Below are positions 52,612 through 62,530 of a stretch of DNA of 64,000 nt, in pieces (the stretch's first letter is position 1; every line of letters begins with the position of its first letter). The position numbers were made by a program, and so were the translations under genes. Source of the DNA: Thalassotalea loyana (lineage in GTDB: Bacteria > Pseudomonadota > Gammaproteobacteria > Enterobacterales > Alteromonadaceae). The stretch is taken from the NCBI RefSeq assembly GCF_030161435.1, contig NZ_BSSV01000003.1, positions 372,001 through 436,000 on the forward strand. Reading direction: 5' to 3'. The notes beneath the pieces were generated by a model that worked only from the letters and a program-made list of their open reading frames with translations, did not search any database and was not told the origin of the DNA.

Positions 52612-53538
52612 ATGCTTCATAGTAAAATAGATTTAAACTTGTTCACTGTACTTTTGGAAGTGTATCAACAAGGCTCAATTACAGCGGCTGCCGAGAAATT
52701 ACACATTACCCAGCCAGCGGTAAGTCATTCCTTAGCGAGACTTCGCGAGAAGTTCAATGATCCCTTGTTTATCAGACATGGACGTAAAATGGTGCCGTCG
52801 GAAACTTGCCAAACAATTATGCCTAAGATTATTGAATCACTGGCTAATTTGGAGGCGACTCTCGTCCCAAACAGTAGTTTCGATATCTCTCAACATAACA
52901 AGGAAATAAAACTTGGCTTACGAGATATTCTCGAATCGTTATTTTTTCCTCCGTTAATGACCGACTTAGTCACCAATACACCAAATATGAAGATTAGAAG
53001 TCGACAAATTAGTCATTTAGAAATGGAGCAATTACTAACAGAGCAAGCCATTGATGTTGTGATTGACGTATTAGTACCAACAAGTGAAAAAATTAATAGT
53101 CAATTCGTTTGCAATGAGCACTTCTCTTTAGTTTGTCGACCCGACCACCCTATTTTAAAAGCACTAACATTAGAAAATTATCAACGTTTTCCACACGGTA
53201 TTGTTACCCTTAAAGGTGCAACGGTAGATATAGTGGACATGGCACTCGCCAAACATGGGGTTTCAAGAAATGTCGCTCTTAGGTGTGAGCATTATTTTGC
53301 GGCAGCCAGTGTTGCCTGTCATTGTGACATGTTACTAACAATGCCTAACGCGTATGCAAACACATTAAAAGGAAAACTCCCTATTGTAGTGTCTCCTCTT
53401 CCTTTTGAAGTGCCCCTATTACCTGTCCATATGTATTGGCACCAGCAAACGGACGCTGATCCTATCAACCAATGGATAAGAGAAAAGTTGATGGCAATTG
53501 CACATCAACTTTTCCCTGTGGGCATCAATCCAAGTTAA
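52612..53538 (+). CDS. LysR-family transcriptional regulator
   Basis: A 308-residue regulator with helix-turn-helix S-I-T-A-A-A-E-K-L-H-I-T-Q-P-A-V-S-H-S-L near residues 23-42. The ligand domain contains the same H-M-Y-W-H-Q and I-D-V-V-I-D-V motifs as the other LysR protein in this window, so the two are paralogues of one subfamily. It is divergent from the class II aldolase unit and overlaps the convergent TonB receptor gene by four bases. It probably regulates one or both. Confidence 0.9.
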   Translation: MLHSKIDLNLFTVLLEVYQQGSITAAAEKLHITQPAVSHSLARLREKFNDPLFIRHGRKMVPSETCQTIMPKIIESLANLEATLVPNSSFDISQHNKEIKLGLRDILESLFFPPLMTDLVTNTPNMKIRSRQISHLEMEQLLTEQAIDVVIDVLVPTSEKINSQFVCNEHFSLVCRPDHPILKALTLENYQRFPHGIVTLKGATVDIVDMALAKHGVSRNVALRCEHYFAAASVACHCDMLLTMPNAYANTLKGKLPIVVSPLPFEVPLLPVHMYWHQQTDADPINQWIREKLMAIAHQLFPVGINPS

Positions 53539-55907
53539 AAGCGATAGCTTAGTTGGAGATGATACTCTCTTCCTCGTTCCGTCAAAAATCGATGAGCATA
53601 GCTAATAACCGGGACGTCGTTTGCCTGTGAAAATGTTTGCTCATCCGTTAGATTCTTGGCTAGCAACGCCACTTGCCAATGTTCATCTGGGCTACTAATC
53701 GCAATTCGCGCATTAATCTTTTGATAACTTTCTTGAATCGCTACTGGGTCTAGATCTTGCTCAAGGTATTGATCATCGACAAAGCGAACATTAACAGCCG
53801 CGTCGAACCAATACCCTTCACCAATCTCATTTTGATAATTAAGCTCAATATTTCCAGAGTATTTTGGCGCAAATGCTCCCGTTTTTCCGGTTAGGTCTTG
53901 AGTGGCCATTCCCAATAGCTCAGATTGTCGTACCGTCGGAGAGGCCGAGTCATACGCTTGATATTCGAAATCTAATAGCGCAAGTTGAGCATTTAACTGC
54001 CAATTCTCATTAATGGCCCAACGTGATTCGAATTCTGCACCTTGCACTCTTGTTTGAGCCGCGTTAGCGACAACAAAAGCATTACCGTTGAACTCAGAGA
54101 CTTGCAGATCATCGTAATCTGTTAAGAAAAGTGTTGCATTGAGTTCCCAAATGCCTTCTATCAACTCTGATTTTGCCCCAATCTCATAAGCTGTTGCCTT
54201 TTCATCTTCATACTCAAATCCAGAGTTAGGATCGATAACACTACCCTGAGAACTATTGAGACCTGAGCCATCGAAGCCCCCACCTTTGTAGCCAATGCTT
54301 GCATTAGCAAACAGCATGGTATTTTCAATACCCCTATATTGCAGGCTAACGCTTGGTGAAAGGTGTGATTCATCTCGTTCTGCAACTAAATCATTAGCAA
54401 ATGCACCCGATAAACTGGCTGTAATACTCGGCGCAGCTAGTGCTGCAAATTGTTTTACCGGTTCAGGCGTAATGTCACTAAACAAGGTATATATCGTTTG
54501 TTTATTGCTAACCTCTTTTTCTTCTTTTTGATAGCGCAGCCCCAAATTTAACTGCCAATCTGGCGAGAATCGCCAGTTTCCTGAGGCAAATATGGAGTAT
54601 GCGGTTTGATCCTGTTCAAAATCAGCGGCTATCCCAAGAGAAGTACCAATAAGATCTGGAATTAAAACTGATGCCCCAAGTACAATATCGTTAGGGTGAC
54701 TTAATTGTGTTTTTTGAAAATAAACACCTGCAATGTAATTAAACTCTCCTGCTAAATCTGAGCTAATGCGCAGTTCTTGAGTAAATTGCTCAAAATCTTC
54801 AATGTAGGTTTGCTTTATCAAACTTAATTCTGAGTAATCTGCATCAAAGAGACTATCCCAGTGATAGTCACTGTAAGTGCTAATTGATACAAGCTCATGT
54901 TGTTCAAGTTGATATGTCAGTTGAATCATGGCGTTTGTGACATCGGTATCACTCCCCTCATTTAAGCCACCAGGGTGCTGTGAGCCATCGACCATACTGT
55001 TGTAATCAAGACCTGTGCTGTCCTGCAATAATAAACTTCGATAACCCACATTCGCAGGGTTTGTCGGGTCGCTTACTATTTGCGCATCTCGATTTTCGCT
55101 ATCAATAATGTATTGATAACGAGAGCCTGTGCTCTCAAACTGGCTGTGCTCAACCTGACCTAAAATCTCAAGTTTGTCGCTTGCTTGCCAAAGTGCACTA
55201 ATTCTAAAACCACTCGCTTTGGTTTCAACTTCATCTTGGTTACGTGCAAGGTTGTTTAAGTAACCGTCTGCCGATTCACTAAAACCTGCTAAACGAATCG
55301 CAAAATCATCTGACACAGGGATATTTGCAACGGCAGTCAGCTTTTTTTGCTGATCTGTACCGTATGAGGCATCAATATTTCCTTCAATTTCATCGCTATC
55401 AATGAGTGGTCTGCGCGATGTTATACTGATGGCGCCTGCCGTTGCGTTTTTGCCAAACATCACAGCTTGTGGGCCTTTTACAACCTCCACCCTTTCTACG
55501 TCAATTAATGGAAACTTAGCCTGATGTCCTCGCCCCATATAGATTCCGTCTTTGAATAGTGCCACAGACTGTTCGAAACCACTGTTTGTACCGGAACCAA
55601 TGCCGCGTATAAATATGCGTTTACTACTTGATGTTTCTGTTAAATGAACATTTGGTAGTGATTCCGACAAGTCGAGTAAATCGGTCGCTTGCTGCTCAAC
55701 TAAATCTTCACCAGACATTGCTGTAATTGAGTTTGGAATCTCCTGTAATGACTGCACTCTTTTTTGCGCAGTTACCGTGATTCGCTCAAGGCCTTTGGTC
55801 TCATCATCAGCCACTATAGTGAATGATGATGAAAGCGTTGTTGTTGCCATTAACGCTAAACAAATTTTGCTTTTTTTGAACGTAATTTTCTTGTTGTAAT
55901 TGAACAT
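53535..55907 (-). CDS. TonB-dependent receptor of the acyl/steroid-type cluster
   Basis: A 790-residue receptor with signal peptide (K-S-K-I-C-L-A-L-M-A-T-T-T-L-S-S-S), TonB box E-R-I-T-V-T-A-Q-K-R, plug motif R-I-F-I-R-G-I-G-S-G and a terminal L-S-Y-R-F. The start has GGGGGAG upstream. This shorter class is frequent in Sphingomonadales and Alteromonadales near lipid, steroid or aromatic catabolism genes and is distinct from the 1001-residue glucan receptor. Inferred role: uptake of the hydrophobic acid used by the adjacent cluster. Confidence 0.88.
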   Translation of the reverse strand: MFNYNKKITFKKSKICLALMATTTLSSSFTIVADDETKGLERITVTAQKRVQSLQEIPNSITAMSGEDLVEQQATDLLDLSESLPNVHLTETSSSKRIFIRGIGSGTNSGFEQSVALFKDGIYMGRGHQAKFPLIDVERVEVVKGPQAVMFGKNATAGAISITSRRPLIDSDEIEGNIDASYGTDQQKKLTAVANIPVSDDFAIRLAGFSESADGYLNNLARNQDEVETKASGFRISALWQASDKLEILGQVEHSQFESTGSRYQYIIDSENRDAQIVSDPTNPANVGYRSLLLQDSTGLDYNSMVDGSQHPGGLNEGSDTDVTNAMIQLTYQLEQHELVSISTYSDYHWDSLFDADYSELSLIKQTYIEDFEQFTQELRISSDLAGEFNYIAGVYFQKTQLSHPNDIVLGASVLIPDLIGTSLGIAADFEQDQTAYSIFASGNWRFSPDWQLNLGLRYQKEEKEVSNKQTIYTLFSDITPEPVKQFAALAAPSITASLSGAFANDLVAERDESHLSPSVSLQYRGIENTMLFANASIGYKGGGFDGSGLNSSQGSVIDPNSGFEYEDEKATAYEIGAKSELIEGIWELNATLFLTDYDDLQVSEFNGNAFVVANAAQTRVQGAEFESRWAINENWQLNAQLALLDFEYQAYDSASPTVRQSELLGMATQDLTGKTGAFAPKYSGNIELNYQNEIGEGYWFDAAVNVRFVDDQYLEQDLDPVAIQESYQKINARIAISSPDEHWQVALLAKNLTDEQTFSQANDVPVISYAHRFLTERGREYHLQLSYRF

Positions 55908-56041
55908 ATAGCTCCCCCTTTAAATACTCAGCGCGGTTGTTATTATTCGTAAGTTAACTCGATGGTTAATTGCGCTGTTTTTTTCATCAGTCTTCAGTGT
56001 GAGGGGAGAGTAAATTAAATAATAATGATGCTTTATCATCC

Positions 56042-56068
56042 TTAACTATAAATACAATTAATAGTTAA
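56042..56068. promoter_or_regulatory. Inverted repeat upstream of the TonB receptor gene
   Basis: TTAACTAT (56042-56049) and ATAGTTAA (56061-56068) are perfectly complementary with an 11-base spacer, about 135 bases upstream of the receptor start. The form suits a dimeric regulator. The rest of the 285-base gap (55908-56192) shows nothing else recognisable. Confidence 0.35.
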
Positions 56069-56192
56069 AGACTTATTCCAATAACGTAAAAAACGCAATA
56101 TAAGTCTCATGACATGAGTTACCTATGATTGAATATGTAGGTAGATACAGGGGCTCGCGTTAAATATCATTGCCATATTCAACGCGAGAAAA

Positions 56193-57104
56193 CTACTTAG
56201 ATGCGAGATGAATGCCAGCTAACATACAACGAACAGAACCCCCTGCTAATTCTATCGTGGGGATGTCTACTGCAAGAATTTTGAGATGCTTTTCAATCGC
56301 TACTTTTTGTGCCGCAGACAACACCGCTTTTGCCGATCCGGACATCGCCAGTACATTGCCTAAAGGCGAATATATCTCCAGCGCGTTACCAGCAAAATGT
56401 TTAATCTGCTCAGTCGTAAGCTCGATAATACGCTTGCCTGTCGATTCTATGGTATCAATAACGGTCTGTCGCTGTGCAAGATTGCTAATCATCTCTAGTC
56501 CTATCATGACAAAGTGCTCAGTGACACACATCATGACGTTCGTATGATAAATGGCAACACCATCGTCATCACAGGCGTCAAAAACACAAGAACGATAGCC
56601 AAGCTCTCCGCATACATCTTCCATCAAGCTAGCATCCATTCTGTTTGATTTGACGGCATAAGCAATTTTATTATCGTGATCTAATACCATTGCCCCCGTT
56701 CCTTCTAGAAACCTCCCTTTATCAACTTCTCGAGAGTAATCAATCACTGACTTCACTTGAAATTGTTCACTCAAGGCATTGATGATGTTTGGATTGACCT
56801 CTAGCCGACGATTTTCACAATACATTGGGTAGGTAATTAAGGCGCCACATTCATGGGTACTAAACCAATTGTTTGGAAATACAGAGTCTGGTGTCTCGAT
56901 GCCTTCATCGTCAAACACAATTGTCTGTACTCCTTCATCTTGCAAAGCATTAATGAGGTTATTTACCTCTGTTAGTGCCGCTTGATTAGTCTCCCGCAAG
57001 GACATGTTTGACTGGCTTTGAAAAACATTATCAGCCGCCGTTTGCTGGTTTGGTGTAAAAAAATGCGGCCTTACCATCACTACAGCACGTGGTGCTTGCA
57101 TCAT
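56193..57104 (-). CDS. ctlX: CtlX-type citrulline/arginine hydrolase (amidinotransferase fold)
   Basis: A 303-residue member of the guanidino-modifying superfamily, with the D-S-V-F-P-N-N-W-F-S motif near residue 70, E-G-T-G-A near 133, Y-H-T-N-V-M-M near 190, and the catalytic Cys near the end in A-G-G-S-V-R-C-M-L-A. It closely resembles CtlX (citrulline ureidase), which releases ornithine from citrulline; an arginine dihydrolase reaction is the alternative. It follows the ornithine cyclodeaminase gene by 21 bases on the same strand, so ornithine made here would be converted to proline. AGGAG precedes ATG 57104, with a second ATG right after. Confidence 0.85.
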   Translation of the reverse strand: MMQAPRAVVMVRPHFFTPNQQTAADNVFQSQSNMSLRETNQAALTEVNNLINALQDEGVQTIVFDDEGIETPDSVFPNNWFSTHECGALITYPMYCENRRLEVNPNIINALSEQFQVKSVIDYSREVDKGRFLEGTGAMVLDHDNKIAYAVKSNRMDASLMEDVCGELGYRSCVFDACDDDGVAIYHTNVMMCVTEHFVMIGLEMISNLAQRQTVIDTIESTGKRIIELTTEQIKHFAGNALEIYSPLGNVLAMSGSAKAVLSAAQKVAIEKHLKILAVDIPTIELAGGSVRCMLAGIHLASK

Positions 57105-57125
57105 TTTATCTCCTAAATACTTTGC

Positions 57126-58139
57126 TTATTTAACGAAGGCAAACAGATCTTTGGGATCGTTAAAGTCTGGAATTAGAGCCAAAGGCTCACCTACATTAAA
57201 TTCTCGCGCGAGTTTAGCAATTAAGCGAAGTGCAGAATAGTCTTCTAGCGCAAATCCTACAGAATCGAAAAAGGTAATTTGCTGCTCGTTTGTACGACCT
57301 TTCGCTTCTCCGGTAAGTACTTGCCATAGCTCTGTCACTTTATCCGTTGCGTCGAGTTGCTGAATATCTCCTTCAACCCGAGATTGTGGCTCATACTCAA
57401 CAAAAATGTCAGCCTGTAACAGCACACCTTTTGCAATTTCTGTTTTCCCCGGGCAATCACCACCAACTCCATTAATATGAACACCGGGCGCTACCATATC
57501 AGGTGTAATGATCGTCGCGTACTTTTTGTCAGCCGTCACTGTCGTAATGATATCAACGTCAATACACGCCTCTTCTGCACTCTTACACGGAATTAATGTG
57601 AGTCCTGGGATACTAGACAAATTATCTTTAAACTTGGCCATGGCATTGTCATCAATGTCGAAATACTTTATTCGTTTTATTCCTAATAAAGCATTGAACG
57701 CAATTGCTTGGAATTCACTTTGTGCGCCACAACCTATTAACGCCATAACTTCAGAGTTATTGCGCGCCAATAGTCTAGCGGCCATAACCGATGTTGCAGC
57801 GGTTCTAAGCGCAGTCGTTAAAGTCAACTCTGACAATAAGATAGGGTAACCCGTCTCCACTTCCGCAAGTACACCGAATGCCATGACAGTTGGCAAAGCA
57901 TGACGTTCGTTATTTGGGTGGCCATTAACGTACTTGAAAGCAAATTGGCTATCATTTGCAATAGGCATTAATTCAATCACGCCAACATCGCTATGTGCAG
58001 CAGTGCGCGCAGATTTATCAAATGTAGGCCACAGACGAAAATCTTCTGTAAGGTAGACGATCAATTCATTAATAAACTGAGAAACACCCTTTCGTGTAAC
58101 GATAGAAGTAACGGCATCTACGTCGGTATATATAGTCAT
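57126..58139 (-). CDS. Ornithine cyclodeaminase
   Basis: A 337-residue member of the ornithine cyclodeaminase/mu-crystallin family, converting L-ornithine to L-proline and ammonia with NAD. Visible features are L-T-T-A-L-R-T-A-A-T-S-V-M-A-A near residue 105, the nucleotide-binding A-L-I-G-C-G-A-Q-S-E-F-Q near 135, and the catalytic G-V-G-G-D-C-P-G-K-T-E near 225. The start at 58139 has GGAG. It lies upstream of ctlX and downstream of an Lrp-type regulator gene on the same strand, forming a small arginine/ornithine catabolic module. Confidence 0.92.
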   Translation of the reverse strand: MTIYTDVDAVTSIVTRKGVSQFINELIVYLTEDFRLWPTFDKSARTAAHSDVGVIELMPIANDSQFAFKYVNGHPNNERHALPTVMAFGVLAEVETGYPILLSELTLTTALRTAATSVMAARLLARNNSEVMALIGCGAQSEFQAIAFNALLGIKRIKYFDIDDNAMAKFKDNLSSIPGLTLIPCKSAEEACIDVDIITTVTADKKYATIITPDMVAPGVHINGVGGDCPGKTEIAKGVLLQADIFVEYEPQSRVEGDIQQLDATDKVTELWQVLTGEAKGRTNEQQITFFDSVGFALEDYSALRLIAKLAREFNVGEPLALIPDFNDPKDLFAFVK

Positions 58140-58260
58140 GAAAACTCCAAAAAATACTGTTCTTTACTTTTAAGGAATTATTCAATAAACCGATGTCAGT
58201 TTTTAGTGAACAATTTTGACTAATTGCACACTTAAACTAGCAAAGTGTAAGCACTAAGTA

Positions 58261-58719
58261 TCAACTTGCTAAGTCTGATGATTTAGTTCTTGTTGAGGAG
58301 AGTAAAATGTTTGTTTCTGAACTCGTTATATCCGGGATTGCACGTATCCGGCCTAATATCTTATCCAAGCTTTCTAATGACGTTGCTTGGAGTTCCACAA
58401 CCATATCCCATCGGCCATTTGTGGTGTGAATTGCGCACACAGAAGGTTCAGTTAGCAATAAGTTTTTAACTTTATCAGTGTTAGCACTAACAAGCTCTAT
58501 ATTCATTAAGGCACGAACAGACGCTAAGTTTTGATTGCCTGCTGTGGATATCAATGCCGTATAGCCAGTTATCACACCGGATTTTTCCAATTTATCTATG
58601 CGATTTTGAATTGTTGCACGAGAAACTTTGATTTGTTGAGCAATGTTAGACACTGATGTTCTAGCATCAGTTCGTAGTATTCCTATGATTTGTCTATCGA
58701 TATTATCTAGTTCAGTCAT
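58261..58719 (-). CDS. Lrp/AsnC-family transcriptional regulator
   Basis: A 152-residue regulator with an N-terminal helix-turn-helix (T-S-V-S-N-I-A-Q-Q-I-K-V-S-R-A-T-I-Q-N-R) and a C-terminal RAM ligand-binding domain (about 70-145). It sits 121 bases upstream of the ornithine cyclodeaminase gene in the same direction and likely controls that gene and ctlX in response to an amino acid such as ornithine or arginine (inference). Confidence 0.92.
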   Translation of the reverse strand: MTELDNIDRQIIGILRTDARTSVSNIAQQIKVSRATIQNRIDKLEKSGVITGYTALISTAGNQNLASVRALMNIELVSANTDKVKNLLLTEPSVCAIHTTNGRWDMVVELQATSLESLDKILGRIRAIPDITSSETNILLSSTRTKSSDLAS

Positions 58720-58873
58720 GTTTAATTCAGCAACACCAAGCAGTAATAGTGAGTAAATAATAGGAGTTTATGGCATTAAATCTCAACAGAGTAAAGCCTA
58801 ACTTCACATAGGTGCTTGAGAAACTACGGTCACCCAAAGCCTCGTTTAGCAGAAAGGATTATCGAATACCCAC

Positions 58874-58905
58874 AAAAAAAGGGCTGTATTTCTACAACCC
58901 TTTTT
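58874..58905 (-). terminator. Terminator of the secG-tRNA-Leu transcript
   Basis: On the minus strand AAAGGGTTGTA and TACAGCCCTTT pair around GAAA, followed by a run of T residues. It lies just downstream of the tRNA-Leu gene, so it should end the glmM-tpiA-secG-tRNA transcript. Confidence 0.85.
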
Positions 58906-58909
58906 AATT

Positions 58910-58994
58910 TGGTGCGGATGGCGGGACTTGAACCCGCACGCTGTTAAGCACCACCCCCTCAAGATGGCGTGTCTACCAATTCCACCACATCCGC
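58910..58994 (-). tRNA. tRNA-Leu (GAG)
   Basis: The minus strand starts GCGGATGTGGTGGAATTGG, has anticodon GAG within C-T-T-G-A-G-G, a long variable arm (G-G-T-G-C-T-T-A-A-C-A-G-C) as in class II tRNAs, a T-arm G-G-G-T-T-C-A-A-G-T-C-C and encoded CCA (TGG at 58910-58912). It lies 16 bases downstream of secG, the same position as leuU in E. coli. Confidence 0.97.
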
Positions 58995-59010
58995 GAATTT
59001 GTTATGAGGA

Positions 59011-59382
59011 CTAGTCTGGAACGTCGCTCTCAGACTTATCGTCAGCAGCTGGAACATCGCTGTTTGACGCAGGTTCAGCAGACGCATCTGCTGGGATTGA
59101 AGACTCTACAGGAGCGTCTAAGTTGTTCCACTCATCGGTAGCGTTTACACGATCAACCGTTAATTTACCTAAAATTAAGCTAATCGCGAAAAATCCGATT
59201 GCTAGGTAAGTTGTTGCGCGAGTCATGAAGTTACCAGAACCACTTGAACCGAAAATTGTTGCTGAAGAACCTGCACCAAATGATGCGCCCATATCAGCAC
59301 CTTTACCTTGCTGGATTAAAATTAAACCAACTAAGCAAATCGCAACAATTAAATAAACTATGATTAAAATTTCATACAACAT
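59011..59382 (-). CDS. secG: Preprotein translocase subunit SecG
   Basis: A 123-residue inner-membrane protein with two transmembrane segments (about 2-22 and 55-74). Between them is the conserved Q-Q-G-K-G-A-D-M-G-A-S-F-G-A-G-S-S-A-T-I-F-G loop. The tail is long, acidic and rich in D/A/S. SecG assists SecYE in protein export. It is 8 bases downstream of tpiA and upstream of tRNA-Leu, as in many gammaproteobacteria. Confidence 0.96.
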   Translation of the reverse strand: MLYEILIIVYLIVAICLVGLILIQQGKGADMGASFGAGSSATIFGSSGSGNFMTRATTYLAIGFFAISLILGKLTVDRVNATDEWNNLDAPVESSIPADASAEPASNSDVPAADDKSESDVPD

Positions 59383-59390
59383 TATATGTT

Positions 59391-60143
59391 TTATCCTTTT
59401 GCCTTAGAGCAAATGACTTTAAATTCATCAACTTTCAAACTTGCCCCGCCGATAAGACCACCGTCGATATCCGCTTGAGCAAACAATTCTTCACTATTAG
59501 TAGCATTTACGCTACCGCCGTATAATAACGCAATTTGCTGTGCTACGTCAGCATTTAGTTCGCTTAAAAATTTACGAATAAATGCATGCGTTTCTTGCGC
59601 CATTTCCGGAGAGGCTGTTTTGCCGGTACCTATTGCCCAAACAGGCTCATAAGCAACTACAATATTTGCAAAGGCTTTAATGCCTACCTCATCAATTACC
59701 GGCTGTAACTGACTCGCTAATACTGTTTCCGTTTGGTTAGAAGCACGTTCGTCTTCACTTTCACCAATACATAAAATAGGTGTAACACCTGCTTTTAACG
59801 CTGTTGCTACTTTTTGTGCAACAAGGTGACTTGACTCGTGATAAATACTTCTGCGTTCAGAATGTCCAAGAATGACGTATTCTACGCCGAACTCTTTTAA
59901 CATTTCGACAGATGTTTCACCAGTGAAAGCACCTTTTAATTGCTCACTTGCATTTTGAGCACCAACCGCAAAATTATCATTTTTTACCGTTGTTAGCACA
60001 CCAATATGCATCATTGAAGGACAAAGAATAACTTGCACATTTTCAGCTAACTCAACTTCTGATAACGCTTTACTCATATTTGAGACTAACGCTAAATCAC
60101 CATTTAATTTCCAGTTAGCAGCAACAATTGTTGGTCTAGTCAT
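59391..60143 (-). CDS. tpiA: Triosephosphate isomerase
   Basis: A 250-residue TIM-barrel enzyme that interconverts glyceraldehyde 3-phosphate and dihydroxyacetone phosphate. Catalytic residues are visible: Lys12 in N-W-K, His94 in I-L-G-H-S-E-R-R and Glu166 in A-Y-E-P-V-W-A-I-G-T-G-K. The phosphate loop Y-G-G-S-V-N is present. The start at 60143 has AGGAAAG upstream. It sits between glmM and secG, an arrangement common in Alteromonadales but not in E. coli. Confidence 0.97.
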   Translation of the reverse strand: MTRPTIVAANWKLNGDLALVSNMSKALSEVELAENVQVILCPSMMHIGVLTTVKNDNFAVGAQNASEQLKGAFTGETSVEMLKEFGVEYVILGHSERRSIYHESSHLVAQKVATALKAGVTPILCIGESEDERASNQTETVLASQLQPVIDEVGIKAFANIVVAYEPVWAIGTGKTASPEMAQETHAFIRKFLSELNADVAQQIALLYGGSVNATNSEELFAQADIDGGLIGGASLKVDEFKVICSKAKG

Positions 60144-60254
60144 TTTTCTTTCCTAATTTGGAGCGGCGAGATATTAACTAACCTGAGCACAAGTTACAAG
60201 TTTTTGTGCCCAAGTTAGGTTTGTTTGCTTATATTTCAGACACTTTAGCCCAAA

Positions 60255-61595
60255 CTATTGGCAAGCTAATTTAACCGCGTCAGCGATTTCATTTGCATAC
60301 TGAGTAACTTCGTCTTTCTCTGGACCTTCTACCATGACTCTAATTAATGGCTCTGTACCAGATTTACGTAACAACACTCGACCTCGGCCAGTCAGTTTTT
60401 CATTAACTTGATGAACCGCAGTTGCAACGTTATCTGCCGTTAGCGGATCATTATCACCTGAAAAACGCACATTAACGAGAACTTGAGGTAGCATGGTCAT
60501 GCCTTGGCGTAACTCATATAGTGATTTTTCTGAATCAATAATTGCTGTTAATACATTAAGTGCTGCAATGATGCCATCACCTGTAGATGTATGCTTCAAG
60601 TTAATAATATGACCTGAGTTTTCAGCACCTAATTGCCAATCATTTTGTTGTAGCAACTCCATGACATAGCGATCACCAACTTTAGAACGCGCAAAAGGAA
60701 TGCCTAAATCAGCCAACGCAAGTTCAAGTCCCATATTACTCATTAGTGTCCCAACAACACCACCACGCATCGTGCCTTTAGCTAAGTCATGTGTCGCAAC
60801 AACAAAAACGATTTCATCACCATCAACAACATAACCTGTATGGTCAACCATCATTAAACGGTCACCGTCACCGTCAAGCGCAATACCTAAATCAGCCTTG
60901 TGCTCAACAACAGCAGTTGCAATCATATCCATCGACGTTGCACCACAACCATCGTTAATATTTGTACCGTTTGGTTTAGATGCAAGCTCGATAACCTCTG
61001 CACCTAGTTCACGAAATACATTCGGTGCAATGTGATAAGTAGCACCGTTAGCGCAATCGACAACGATTTTCAAACCTTTAAGTGATAATGCACTTGGAAA
61101 GTTAGACTTACAGAATTCAATATAACGACCAGCGGCATCTTCTATACGGTAAGCCTTACCCAATTGAGCAGAATCAACACATCCCATTTCCTTATCCAGT
61201 TCAGCTTCAATTGCAAGCTCTACCTCATCTGGCAGCTTCTCACCACTTGCTGAGAAAAACTTGATGCCGTTGTCATAAAACGGATTGTGAGACGCACTAA
61301 TGACAATACCGGCTTCCGCACGGAAGGTTTTTGTCAAATATGCAATGCCTGGTGTAGGCATCGGACCTAATAAACCAATGTCGATACCCGCTGCCGAAAA
61401 ACCAGCTTCTAATGCAGACTCCAACATGTAGCCTGAAATACGGGTATCTTTACCGATAAGTACTTTCTTTGTCCCGCTCGCTGCTAAGACTTTACCCGCA
61501 GCGTAACCAAGCTTCATAACAAACTCAGGCGTTATTGGGTACTTTCCAACTAATCCACGTACACCATCGGTACCAAAATATCTTCTTTGTGACAT
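60255..61595 (-). CDS. glmM: Phosphoglucosamine mutase
   Basis: A 446-residue phosphohexomutase converting glucosamine 6-phosphate to glucosamine 1-phosphate for peptidoglycan and LPS precursors. The phospho-acceptor is Ser102 in I-S-A-S-H-N-P, the metal loop is D-G-D-G-D-R near 240, the sugar loop is G-A-E-N-S-G-H near 325, and the phosphate-binding loop is R-K-S-G-T-E-P near 410. GGGA precedes the ATG. It is 14 bases downstream of folP, as in E. coli. Confidence 0.97.
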   Translation of the reverse strand: MSQRRYFGTDGVRGLVGKYPITPEFVMKLGYAAGKVLAASGTKKVLIGKDTRISGYMLESALEAGFSAAGIDIGLLGPMPTPGIAYLTKTFRAEAGIVISASHNPFYDNGIKFFSASGEKLPDEVELAIEAELDKEMGCVDSAQLGKAYRIEDAAGRYIEFCKSNFPSALSLKGLKIVVDCANGATYHIAPNVFRELGAEVIELASKPNGTNINDGCGATSMDMIATAVVEHKADLGIALDGDGDRLMMVDHTGYVVDGDEIVFVVATHDLAKGTMRGGVVGTLMSNMGLELALADLGIPFARSKVGDRYVMELLQQNDWQLGAENSGHIINLKHTSTGDGIIAALNVLTAIIDSEKSLYELRQGMTMLPQVLVNVRFSGDNDPLTADNVATAVHQVNEKLTGRGRVLLRKSGTEPLIRVMVEGPEKDEVTQYANEIADAVKLACQ

Positions 61596-61609
61596 TCACA
61601 TTTCCCTTA

Positions 61610-62452
61610 TTAAGACGATTGCTGCGTTGCAGCTAAAACTTTAAGCGCATCCACGGTTTCTGGTACATCGTGAACACGTATTATCTTGGCGCCTTGCTGT
61701 GCACTGATAACAGCAGCCGTTAGGCTACCAGCAAGACGCTCATTAACCTCTCTATTGAGTAAATTACCAATCATAGATTTTCTTGAAATCCCAATAAACA
61801 ATGGTAATTCAAGCGACATAAACTCTGATAGTCGCCCCAATAACTCGTAATTTTGCGTTAAGGTCTTGCCAAATCCAAATCCAGGATCAAGCATAACACG
61901 TTGTTTATCGATTCCTGCATTAGACAATACAGCAATACGTTGTTTAAAAAACTCAATGATATCACCAACCACATCATCATACTGAGGGTTTTCTTGCATC
62001 GTTCGAGGTAGGCCTTGCATATGCATCAAACAGATTGGCACCTTAGGGTACTTCGCCATCACCTCAACACAACCTTCATTTTGCAACGCACGAACATCAT
62101 TGATGATATCCGCCCCCGCTAAAATACTTTGTTCCATCACCTGAGCTTTCGATGTATCAACGCTCACTAATATATCAAATTTTTCTTTTATTGCTTTAAT
62201 GACCGGAATAACACGATTAAGTTCATCTTCAAGACTAACATCTTTTGCACCTGGTCGAGTAGATTCACCGCCAACATCGATAATTGAGGCACCGTCATCG
62301 ATCATCCGTTGAACTTGCTTTAGTGCATCTTCGGCATTAAAAAACTTACCACCGTCAGAAAATGAATCTGGGGTAACATTAAGAATTCCCATGACATGTG
62401 GCGTACTAAGGTCAAGGATAGTGTGAGGGCACTGAAGAAACGATACTGTCAT
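61610..62452 (-). CDS. folP: Dihydropteroate synthase
   Basis: A 280-residue TIM-barrel enzyme of folate synthesis that condenses the pterin diphosphate with p-aminobenzoate. The signatures M-G-I-L-N-V-T-P-D-S-F-S-D-G-G (near 22), G-G-E-S-T-R-P-G-A (near 61), and the late I-R-V-H-D-V are present, with S-V-D-T-S-K near 95. It lies between ftsH and glmM. A strong terminator separates it from ftsH, so it may have its own promoter in 62453-62483. Confidence 0.96.
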   Translation of the reverse strand: MTVSFLQCPHTILDLSTPHVMGILNVTPDSFSDGGKFFNAEDALKQVQRMIDDGASIIDVGGESTRPGAKDVSLEDELNRVIPVIKAIKEKFDILVSVDTSKAQVMEQSILAGADIINDVRALQNEGCVEVMAKYPKVPICLMHMQGLPRTMQENPQYDDVVGDIIEFFKQRIAVLSNAGIDKQRVMLDPGFGFGKTLTQNYELLGRLSEFMSLELPLFIGISRKSMIGNLLNREVNERLAGSLTAAVISAQQGAKIIRVHDVPETVDALKVLAATQQSS

Positions 62453-62483
62453 AAAATGTTGTTATTGTTTTTAAAATAATAAA

Positions 62484-62513
62484 TTAAAAAAAAGCCCCTA
62501 ACTTAGGGGCTTT
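62484..62513 (-). terminator. Rho-independent terminator after ftsH
   Basis: On the minus strand AAAGCCCCT and AGGGGCTTT pair around AAGTT and are followed by a long T run (the A run at 62484-62491 on the plus strand). It is 18 bases beyond the ftsH stop. Confidence 0.88.
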
Positions 62514-62530
62514 CTATTATATCAAGTAAA

